Source: an uncultured Mollicutes bacterium
Lineage (GTDB): Bacteria > Bacillota_I > Bacilli_A > Acholeplasmatales > Anaeroplasmataceae
DNA: 5,586 nucleotides
NCBI GenBank assembly: GCA_937905855.1
Contig: CALCWU010000115.1
Location: 1-5,586 of the forward strand
Direction: 5' to 3'
Shown here: positions 1-5,414 of the stretch, in pieces
Position numbering within the stretch: the first letter of the stretch is position 1
Layout of the letters: the number at the start of each line of letters is the position of its first letter
Position numbers and translations under genes: made by a program
The notes under the pieces: generated by a model
Told to the model about the DNA's origin: nothing
The model's input: only the letters and a program-made list of their open reading frames with translations
Database searches by the model: none

Positions 1-1412
1 CAAAAATATTAGGTTTATTGTATAAAATGCTGTTAACGAGGTTTTTAAAAATTGATGGAATGATCATTTACTCCCTTTTAATGCCAACACTATCTCTTTC
101 CATAGCCTTGTCATCATTTAATATTCAAACTGTTTGCAATCAAAACATTTCCCAAAATACTAATTCGATTCGTAATATTTTAAAGTCAGCTTTAAAGATT
201 AATATTGTTACATCATCAATAGTCTCACTCATAATACTTGCTTTATTTCCCTTTGCTAAGGCCCTATATGGAAGCTATCTAATTTATTATCCAATTTTAA
301 CAATCATACCTTTAATTTACTTTTCTAATCTTTCAGGAATTATGAAAGGCTACCTAGAAGCTAAAAAAAATTTTATAACCCCTGCCTTATCTAACTTATT
401 AGAACAAATTGCTAAAATTATTCTATCTATCGTATTTATATTCCTTGTAAAAAATAAAGGAATTTATATAAAGGTTATAATGGCCTTTTTAGCAATGAGT
501 CTGTCAGAAATTTTTTCATTTTGCTTTTTAATATATAAAATAACTAGAAAAAATAAAATATATTGGTCACGAACCATAGATTCAAATAAAAAAGCTATTT
601 TTAAACAAGCAGCCCCTTTAACAATCGACCATCTTATAATAAGCATAATTAGCTTTTTTGAGCCTATAATCTATTTCTATTTTTGTAATCTCAATAATAT
701 TCCCAAAGAAACATCAGCAAAAATATATGCTCTTACCAATCAATATGCAATACCGGCTTTAACAATAATTCTTTTTATTCCTCTAACTATTAGTAAAATT
801 ATTTTTCCTGAAGCAAGCAAATCTATAAATTGTCTTGATAATATACATAAAAAAATTGATTTAGCTATTATTACAATTTTTGCTTGCTCATTATTTAATT
901 TTAACTTATGTAGATTTCATAATGATAAATTATTGCATTTTCTATACAAAGATACTTCAAGTAAAAATATTACAATTTTTTTATCCTACTTTTTTATAAT
1001 AATTTATTTTTCACCACTTTTAGTTGGAATCCTTCAAGCTCAAAAAAAGGAATTGTTTTTACTAATTGAAAGTCTCATTTTAAATATAATATCAATTTGT
1101 ACACTAATTGCATTAACATTTATTAAAAATGTAAATGTTTTAGCATATCCCTTAGCAATTGCTTCATCTTCACTACTTAAGGTAATTATTAATTTTATCT
1201 ATTTAAGGATTAAATTAAATTATTCATTTTCTATTCCTGGTACACTGGTATTAATTTTATCATTAGCTTTAAATATCATCATTGAGACCAAATTAGATAC
1301 ATCTTTTTTTAGTCTTGTTTATGCCAATCTAATATCATTAACGGTAATTGTTTTGTATTATTATCTTTCAAATAAAAGAAAACCTGTTTTAAGTCATATG
1401 ATGCATAAATAA
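1..1412 (+). CDS. SpoVB/MurJ-superfamily polysaccharide (lipid-linked glycan) flippase, 5'-truncated by window edge
   Basis: Integral membrane protein of the MOP-exporter group (SpoVB/Wzx/MurJ-like). Members flip lipid-linked cell-wall or polysaccharide precursors across the cytoplasmic membrane; the substrate here is unknown. The frame is open from base 3 to the TAA at 1410-1412, giving 469 codons in view. The codons before the TTG at 18 still read as family sequence (K-I-L-G-L-L-Y-K), matching the usual SKILGFFYR N-terminus, so the TTG is internal and the true start lies upstream. Many hydrophobic helices follow. The family signature after the fourth helix (SGIMKGYLEA, then TPALSNLLEQ, about visible residues 111-135) is clear and resembles SpoVB 'LRGYFQG...TPTAISQVIEQ'. 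SpoVB relatives usually exceed 500 residues, so only a short N-terminus is missing. The last 104 nt overlap the convergent yetF-like gene. SpoVB-type proteins also occur in non-sporulating bacteria, so sporulation cannot be inferred. Confidence 0.86.
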   Translation, partial: KILGLLYKMLLTRFLKIDGMIIYSLLMPTLSLSIALSSFNIQTVCNQNISQNTNSIRNILKSALKINIVTSSIVSLIILALFPFAKALYGSYLIYYPILTIIPLIYFSNLSGIMKGYLEAKKNFITPALSNLLEQIAKIILSIVFIFLVKNKGIYIKVIMAFLAMSLSEIFSFCFLIYKITRKNKIYWSRTIDSNKKAIFKQAAPLTIDHLIISIISFFEPIIYFYFCNLNNIPKETSAKIYALTNQYAIPALTIILFIPLTISKIIFPEASKSINCLDNIHKKIDLAIITIFACSLFNFNLCRFHNDKLLHFLYKDTSSKNITIFLSYFFIIIYFSPLLVGILQAQKKELFLLIESLILNIISICTLIALTFIKNVNVLAYPLAIASSSLLKVIINFIYLRIKLNYSFSIPGTLVLILSLALNIIIETKLDTSFFSLVYANLISLTVIVLYYYLSNKRKPVLSHMMHK

Positions 1413-1986
1413 CCTTCTTAATATCTATCTTATTAGCCTTAAAAAAAATTAAAATATCATTATAATTTAAATTTAATGCCTTCAAATTTTCATCACAACA
1501 ATTTCCACTTAGAACTATTGGCAATCTAGAAGTTGAATACTTTTCCTTTCTAAAAACAGAAAGAGTTCCATTAGTTTCTAAAACTGCTAGCCTTACCTCA
1601 GAAATATCCATTATTTTCTTATCTCTAACTTGAGTTAGTAAATCATCAATTGTATAATTTTCCTTTCTCATTGCTACAATATCGATTAATCCATCATAAA
1701 TAATTATTCTAGGCTTACCTTCTAAAATATTACGTAACTTAGAAAATTTAATTGTTAAATATGAAAAGCACTTTTGTAATATTAATAAAATAAGCAAGCA
1801 TAAAATGCTTAATAAAAATTTTTCCGATTCATCAATACCAATACTTCCTAAATCAGCAATCATTAATAAAACAACTAAATCAAAAATCGATAATTCACCA
1901 ATTTCTCTTTTACCCAAAATTCTTATAATTAGCATTGTTAACAAAAAAACACATAACACTCTTAATATCAAATAAAAATATTCCAT
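1309..1986 (-). CDS. YetF/YrbG-type UPF0702 (DUF421) membrane protein
   Basis: A 225-residue membrane protein of the YetF/YcaP/YrbG family. It has three N-terminal helices (about residues 4-24, 35-50 and 56-75) and a soluble C-terminal region with two small mixed alpha/beta parts. The hallmark after the first helix is R22-ILGKREIGELSIFDLV-39. Further family marks are EGKPRIIIYDG (89-99), the Q/R-x-x-x-I-x-D-I-S-E-V-R-L-A-V-L-E-T-N-G region (119-140), and VIYASYDL (192-199). Length is normal for the family (about 220-230). The ATG at 1986 is preceded by AGGTGAA (complement of 1996-2002) at 9 nt, supporting this start. The biochemical role is poorly defined; Bacillus YetF-type proteins are associated with the spore or cell envelope. 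It is divergent from the YrzE-like gene and converges on the flippase, overlapping it by 104 nt. In B. subtilis, from memory, yrbG also lies beside spoVB, which supports a shared envelope role. Confidence 0.9.
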   Translation of the reverse strand: MEYFYLILRVLCVFLLTMLIIRILGKREIGELSIFDLVVLLMIADLGSIGIDESEKFLLSILCLLILLILQKCFSYLTIKFSKLRNILEGKPRIIIYDGLIDIVAMRKENYTIDDLLTQVRDKKIMDISEVRLAVLETNGTLSVFRKEKYSTSRLPIVLSGNCCDENLKALNLNYNDILIFFKANKIDIKKVIYASYDLKQVFFYLKDNNTKQLPLMILDWHKQD

Positions 1987-2066
1987 AATTTACTATTCAC
2001 CTATAAATATTTTCTTCTATTATTTTGGATTTATGCATATGCTTTATTAGTAAAAGGATGATATAT
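1987..2066. promoter_or_regulatory. Divergent intergenic spacer between yetF-like and yrzE-like genes
   Basis: This 80-bp spacer separates two genes that point away from each other, so it should hold both promoters. It contains both ribosome binding sites: AGGTGAA read on the minus strand at 1996-2002, and AAGGATGAT on the plus strand from about 2054. An 8-bp perfect palindrome, GCATATGC, lies at 2035-2042. TTGGAT at 2025 is a possible -35 for the rightward gene, but I cannot place a convincing -10 for either direction in this A/T background. The regulatory role is inferred from gene arrangement only. Confidence 0.4.
2053..2062 (+). promoter_or_regulatory. Ribosome binding site fixing the start of the YrzE-like gene
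   Basis: AAAGGATGAT pairs well with the 16S anti-Shine-Dalgarno and ends 4 nt before the ATG at 2067. The frame is open further upstream to a TTG at 2025, but that codon has no comparable site and would add a polar and cysteine-containing leader ahead of the MKKIII membrane start. The ATG at 2067 is therefore preferred. Confidence 0.75.
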
Positions 2067-2390
2067 ATGAAAAAAATAATTATTGCTTTTTTGTTTGATA
2101 TAATTAGTATTGTTTTATTAATGTGTTTATTATTTATTTTAAACAATAAAATCACTATTACCAATTTAACTAATTACTTTATAGGATTAAGCTATTTTCT
2201 ATTAGTTGGTTTTGTTTCTTCATTCATTTTCAATAAGAAAAAAATCATATTATCAACAGCTAATTGTATTCTAGTAATGGTAATTCTTATTCTACTTCAA
2301 GCAAAGGGTAATATAAACATTGTTAAAATAATTGCCTTTACCCTATCAGCAACGCTAGGCAGTATTATAGGAAAACTTCTAGGAAAATAA
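2067..2390 (+). CDS. Small four-helix membrane protein, TIGR04086/YrzE-like
   Basis: A 107-residue, almost wholly hydrophobic protein with four predicted helices at about residues 4-24, 33-53, 58-77 and 83-105. A K-rich cytoplasmic patch (NKKK) lies between helices 2 and 3, and the C-terminal helix ends in a Gly-rich LGSIIGKLLGK. Size, four-helix layout and the glycine-rich last helix fit the TIGR04086 family (B. subtilis YrzE), whose function is unknown. There is no catalytic motif. The assignment leans on context: in Bacillus, yrzE lies beside spoVB and yajC, and here a SpoVB-type flippase and a YrbG-type protein are next door. It is followed after 51 bp by rarA on the same strand, so the two could be co-transcribed, although rarA has its own promoter-like sequence. 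The start is chosen on the Shine-Dalgarno site at 2053-2062. Another small membrane family remains possible. Confidence 0.65.
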   Translation: MKKIIIAFLFDIISIVLLMCLLFILNNKITITNLTNYFIGLSYFLLVGFVSSFIFNKKKIILSTANCILVMVILILLQAKGNINIVKIIAFTLSATLGSIIGKLLGK

Positions 2391-2393
2391 TCT

Positions 2394-2426
2394 TTAAGAT
2401 TTTTTCATTATATGGTAGAATATAAT
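2394..2426 (+). promoter_or_regulatory. Candidate promoter of rarA
   Basis: TAGAAT at 2416-2421 is preceded directly by TGG, giving an extended -10. TTAAGA at 2394-2399 is a weak -35 with a 16-nt spacer. An exact TATAAT overlaps at 2421-2426, but using it as the -10 would leave almost no leader before the ribosome binding site. Either choice gives a very short 5' leader. This is a by-eye call in an AT-rich spacer. Confidence 0.35.
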
Positions 2427-2437
2427 GAGGAAGTGAT
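2427..2437 (+). promoter_or_regulatory. Ribosome binding site fixing the rarA start
   Basis: GAGGAAGTGAT lies just before the ATG at 2442. A further in-frame ATG at 2412 would add ten residues (MVEYNEEVIF) that the family lacks, and it has no Shine-Dalgarno site. RarA proteins typically begin at or just before the 'PLAYR(L/M)RP' motif, so 2442 is the start. Confidence 0.8.
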
Positions 2438-2441
2438 ATTT

Positions 2442-3647
2442 ATGCAACCATTAGCATATCGCTTAAGGCCAGAAAAATTTGAAGATATTGTTGGCCAGGA
2501 GCATCTTGTTGGTAAAAATGGAATAATTACCAATATGTTAAAAAAGGATCAATTGTGTTCTATGATTTTATATGGTCCACCCGGGGTTGGAAAAACCTCA
2601 ATTGCAAATGTAATATGTAGCTATTTTCCCCTTAATCACTACTTTTTCAATGCTTCTGTTGATCAAAAATCTAAACTAAAAGAAATAATTGATAGTGCCA
2701 ATTATTATGAAAATTGCTTGGTTATCATTGATGAGATTCATCGAATGAAAAAAGACACTCAGGACTATCTTTTACCATATTTAGAAAATGGAAAAATTAC
2801 AATTGTTGGACTTACAACTGAAAATCCTTATAGTGCTATTAATCCCGCTATTCGTTCAAGATGTCACATTTATCGATTAAATGAAATTAAAAAAAATGAT
2901 TTAATTAATCTATTAAAAAATGCTATAATAAAGGCAGGCCTAAAAGCAATTTCTGATGACGTTTTAGAATATATAGCCATATCATCATCAATGGAGGTAA
3001 GAACAGCCTTAAATATGCTTGAGGTTGTTTCAATGCTTGACGAAATAAATTTAACTAATGCCAAGGAAGTCATTGGTGCTAAAAGCTTTGCCGCAGATCA
3101 AAATGGCTTAAATTATTATGATCTTCTATCAGCAATGATTAAATCCATCAGAGGTAGCGATGTAGATGCAGCAATGCATTATTTAGCCAGATTATTAAAA
3201 ATTGGTGATTTAGCAATTATTGCTAGAAGATTAAAAATCAGTGCTTACGAAGATATTGGTCTAGCCAATCCTTATGTTGGACCTCGCGTTATGGCTGCTT
3301 GTGATGCAGCACTTGATGTTGGTTTGCCTGAAGCAAGAATCCCTTTTGCCTATGCAGTATGTGAGCTTGCCCTTTCTCCCAAGAGCAATTCAGCCTATGA
3401 AGCAATTAATGAAGCTACTGCTGATTTAGAAACTCTTGAATCTATGAGCATTCCACCACATATTTTAAACCGTGAGCTTAAAAGTGGTAAATATAAATAT
3501 TTATATCCTCATGATTACCCAAATGGCTATGTAAAACAACAATATATGCCAGACGAGCTTTTAGGAAAAAAATATTTTCATCCCAAAACAACTGGTAAAT
3601 ATGAAAGAGCCTTAAAAGAGCGATACGATGAATTAAATAAGGACTAG
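2442..3647 (+). CDS. rarA: Replication-associated recombination protein A (RarA/MgsA/WRNIP1 family AAA+ ATPase)
   Basis: A 401-residue cytoplasmic AAA+ ATPase related to clamp-loader subunits. The family acts at stalled replication forks and gaps and interacts with SSB. Visible parts in order: N-terminal PLAYRLRPEKFEDIVGQ (3-19); Walker A GPPGVGKT (45-52); Walker B LVIIDEIH (93-100, D97/E98); sensor-1 region GLTTEN (123-128); arginine finger in IRSRC (137-141); sensor-2 arginine R187 in EVRTALNML. The C-terminal tetramerisation domain follows, with YYDLLSAMIKSIRGSD (225-240), YEDIGLANP (269-277), ALSPKSNSAYEAI (310-322) and YPHDYPNGYVKQQYMPDEL (355-373). All catalytic residues are present, so it should be active. 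Length is close to the Bacillus protein (about 420), with a slightly short loop at KIGD (253-256). Stop TAG at 3645-3647 overlaps the convergent FtsK-like stop. Its composition is less A/T-extreme than the membrane genes, as expected for a conserved enzyme. Confidence 0.97.
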   Translation: MQPLAYRLRPEKFEDIVGQEHLVGKNGIITNMLKKDQLCSMILYGPPGVGKTSIANVICSYFPLNHYFFNASVDQKSKLKEIIDSANYYENCLVIIDEIHRMKKDTQDYLLPYLENGKITIVGLTTENPYSAINPAIRSRCHIYRLNEIKKNDLINLLKNAIIKAGLKAISDDVLEYIAISSSMEVRTALNMLEVVSMLDEINLTNAKEVIGAKSFAADQNGLNYYDLLSAMIKSIRGSDVDAAMHYLARLLKIGDLAIIARRLKISAYEDIGLANPYVGPRVMAACDAALDVGLPEARIPFAYAVCELALSPKSNSAYEAINEATADLETLESMSIPPHILNRELKSGKYKYLYPHDYPNGYVKQQYMPDELLGKKYFHPKTTGKYERALKERYDELNKD

Positions 3648-5308
3648 CAAATAAATTTTTTCAAAATATTTTCATAATCATAATCAGTCACATAACCATA
3701 ACTTATTTGACTGATTTTTTTATTATTAAAGGCTAAGCATTCACCATTCTTACCTATGTAACACGCAAAATCATTGGCAAGTGTCTTTAAAGACATTAAA
3801 ATTTCTGTTGTTTTAAACACCAAAGTCATTTGATTTTGTCTTTCTATTAAAGAAATATCTGCCAAATAATTTATTGTACAAATAATATGTATTCCGTATC
3901 TTTGACCATTTTTTATTAAAAAATTAATTTTATCAGCAATACTTCTTTTGACCTTTGAAAAATTTAATCGGCAAATTATAAATAATTCATCAAAATCTGC
4001 AACATTTTTATTATTTAAAACATCTAGGTAATTATCAACATCTAAATATCTAAATAATTCTTCTCTTTTTTCATATTCAGAAATAATCTCATCAAGTATA
4101 TCATTTATTGTGTTTGAATCATTACAATAATTAATTGTCTTCAAGCCATTAAGCTCAACAAAAATTTTTTCATCTGTAAAAAAATAGATAATCGTTCTTC
4201 CCTTTTGATCAATATGAAGCAAAACAATTATAGTTTTTATGAATTCATCGATTTCGTTTTTATAATCGCCAATTATGAATAAATTATCCAATAATGGATT
4301 CCACCCAATGACTTCATTATTTATCTCTACACCAATAGGAAATCGATATTTTAATCCCATATTTAACAATTCCTTTAAGGACAATAATGCCTTAAATTTA
4401 TTTTGAAAACTTATATAGGTATATGCTTCATCACTATAAACAAAGGCTTTGTTCATAAAAAAATATTTAATTTCCTCAATTCCATTATTAATTTTTTGTA
4501 AAACAAATCTAGACGAATAATAGCTAGTTTCATTTTTAATAAAATTAATTATGATTCTTTTTTGTTTGCAGTAATCAAGAAATTTCTTTTCTAAATCTAA
4601 ATTAATATCCCTTTGAATTGTTAAATTAGAGTTTTTTGGTGGTTCACTTAAAATATCAGGTAATATTTTGATTTTTTCTCCCTTATGTAACGGAATATCA
4701 ATATTTTTAAAATATCCAGCAATTTTATATAAAAACAATTTAACAAATCTAAAAATACCTTTTTCACTCCTTAAAAATTTGATCAATGATAAATTAGTTA
4801 CAAAAAAGACACCCACACCAAGTAAGACACTAGCAATTAAATATACACCAATTTTTCCTAAAAATAAGACTAAAATTTGAAAAAACAATCCCCCTATTAA
4901 TCCTCCACCGCAACTAAAACTCGATTGATAGGTCTGCAAATATCTTTTATACAATAATAAGCTATCCTTATAAAATGATTTGGTTGATGAAGCTAAACCA
5001 TTATAAATACTAAATGAACTAAAAACTGATAAGCTCAAATATATGATAATAATTCCAAGTATGCGAATTGAGCTAAAATTAATAAATTTCTTTGTTATTA
5101 TTGCCTTTAGTCCTAAAAAAATTATGAAAATAAAAACTGTAAAGTAGTAATCACCTAATAAAATACGAAAAAAAATATTAAGTAAATTTCCTAAATTTCC
5201 TAATCGACCTAAAACTATTAAACTATTTACAACAAATAAAATCCCTAATATAACATAATAAAAATCTTTTTTTGTTTCGATTTCAACCTTATTCTTATTT
5301 TTCGGCAT
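3644..5308 (-). CDS. FtsK/SpoIIIE-like membrane protein with degenerate (probably inactive) motor and no gamma domain
   Basis: A 554-residue protein with FtsK/SpoIIIE layout. The N-terminal four-helix domain has helices near 16-36, 54-72 and 81-101, then the typical Gly-rich CGGGLIGG (133-140) leading into the last hydrophobic stretch to about 171. A linker with ILPDILSEPP (215-224) corresponds to the start of the alpha region. The C-terminal part tracks the FtsK beta motor: LFIIGDYKNEIDEFIKTIIV (343-362) aligns without gaps to 'LLIAGATGSGKSVCINTIIV'; EYEKREELFRYLDV (411-424) to 'EMERRYELFAELGV'; YGIHIICTIN (471-480) to 'AGIHLILATQ'; YGYVTD (537-542) to 'GAFVSD'. Walker A K/S become I353/D354 and the Walker B DE pair becomes C446/R447, so ATP hydrolysis is not expected. 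The winged-helix gamma domain is absent; the protein ends where the beta domain ends. Known FtsK/SpoIIIE proteins (about 780 residues) pump DNA at septa; here a scaffold role is my inference. The start uses AGGTGGTGA 4 nt upstream. It lies downstream of RNase J, the usual spoIIIE neighbourhood. Confidence 0.82.
   Translation of the reverse strand: MPKNKNKVEIETKKDFYYVILGILFVVNSLIVLGRLGNLGNLLNIFFRILLGDYYFTVFIFIIFLGLKAIITKKFINFSSIRILGIIIIYLSLSVFSSFSIYNGLASSTKSFYKDSLLLYKRYLQTYQSSFSCGGGLIGGLFFQILVLFLGKIGVYLIASVLLGVGVFFVTNLSLIKFLRSEKGIFRFVKLFLYKIAGYFKNIDIPLHKGEKIKILPDILSEPPKNSNLTIQRDINLDLEKKFLDYCKQKRIIINFIKNETSYYSSRFVLQKINNGIEEIKYFFMNKAFVYSDEAYTYISFQNKFKALLSLKELLNMGLKYRFPIGVEINNEVIGWNPLLDNLFIIGDYKNEIDEFIKTIIVLLHIDQKGRTIIYFFTDEKIFVELNGLKTINYCNDSNTINDILDEIISEYEKREELFRYLDVDNYLDVLNNKNVADFDELFIICRLNFSKVKRSIADKINFLIKNGQRYGIHIICTINYLADISLIERQNQMTLVFKTTEILMSLKTLANDFACYIGKNGECLAFNNKKISQISYGYVTDYDYENILKKFIC
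3682..3721 (+). terminator. Probable rho-independent terminator of rarA, inside the 3' end of the FtsK-like gene
   Basis: AATCAGTCA at 3682-3690 pairs perfectly with TGACTGATT at 3708-3716 (9 bp, 17-nt loop). A T-run continues through 3721, starting 34 nt after the rarA stop. On the minus strand there is no T-run after the hairpin, so it would act only on the rarA transcript. The stem is AT-rich with three G-C pairs and a long loop, so efficiency is uncertain. The same bases encode FtsK-like residues around 533-541. Confidence 0.55.
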
Positions 5309-5312
5309 AAAT

Positions 5313-5321
5313 TCACCACCT
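5313..5321 (-). promoter_or_regulatory. Ribosome binding site fixing the FtsK-like start
   Basis: Read on the minus strand this is AGGTGGTGA, a near-ideal Shine-Dalgarno, 4 nt before the ATG at 5308-5306 (MPKNKNKVE). The frame stays open upstream to a TTG at 5380, but that would add a 24-residue hydrophobic leader with no ribosome binding site and overlap the terminator-like hairpin. The ATG at 5308 is the better start, and it gives the short charged cytoplasmic N-terminus usual before FtsK helix 1. Confidence 0.85.
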
Positions 5322-5361
5322 AATATTTTTAATAATACAATCAATATCGTGAAAAATATGC

Positions 5362-5395
5362 AAAAAAATAGTACTATCAAGAAAATAGTATTACT
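5362..5395 (-). terminator. Possible rho-independent terminator of the RNase J gene
   Basis: On the minus strand TACTAT (5390-5385) pairs with ATAGTA (5377-5372) around a 7-nt loop. Two outer pairs can form across a 3-nt bulge, and seven Ts follow (5368-5362). It begins 8 nt after the RNase J stop, a classical position, but the stem is short and AT-rich. If functional it would separate RNase J transcription from the FtsK-like gene, whose promoter would then have to lie within 5309-5361; I see no convincing one there. Confidence 0.4.
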
Positions 5396-5400
5396 TTTAT

Positions 5401-5414
5401 AATTAATTAATTAA
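5401..5414. repeat. Short AATT tandem repeat at the RNase J stop codon
   Basis: AATTAATTAATTAA is three and a half copies of AATT. It contains the TAA stop of the RNase J gene (complement of 5403-5405). A copy-number change would still meet a TAA almost at once, so effects on the protein would be confined to its last residues. It may be chance in such AT-rich DNA. Confidence 0.5.

Noticed and set aside
464..646. 60-codon minus-strand open frame
   Set aside because: It lies wholly inside the flippase coding region, has no ribosome binding site and no family features; a shadow frame.
1401..2038. Ten-base inverted match ATGCATAAAT (1401-1410) with ATTTATGCAT (2029-2038) flanking the yetF-like gene
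   Set aside because: It was considered as a trace of inversion or an invertible element. It is too short and AT-rich to mean anything, and there is no recombinase nearby.
2389..2405. Hairpin AATCT-TTA-AGATT followed by Ts after the yrzE-like stop, as a terminator
   Set aside because: The stem is only 5 bp with one G-C pair and a 3-nt loop; such structures are expected by chance in this AT-rich spacer.
2870..3073. 67-codon minus-strand open frame
   Set aside because: It is antisense to the conserved middle of rarA and has no supporting signals.
4668..4880. 70-codon plus-strand open frame
   Set aside because: It is antisense to the membrane domain and linker of the FtsK-like gene, with no ribosome binding site and lysine/proline-rich nonsense-like composition.
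3644..5308. FtsK-like gene as a decaying pseudogene
   Set aside because: It is a single long frame with an excellent ribosome binding site and retained secondary-structure pattern in an AT-rich background where stops arise quickly. Relaxed selection still needs a comparative test.
5309..5380. In-frame hydrophobic 24-residue N-terminal extension of the FtsK-like protein from a TTG
   Set aside because: No Shine-Dalgarno site for the TTG, overlap with the terminator-like hairpin, and a near-ideal ribosome binding site for the later ATG at 5308.
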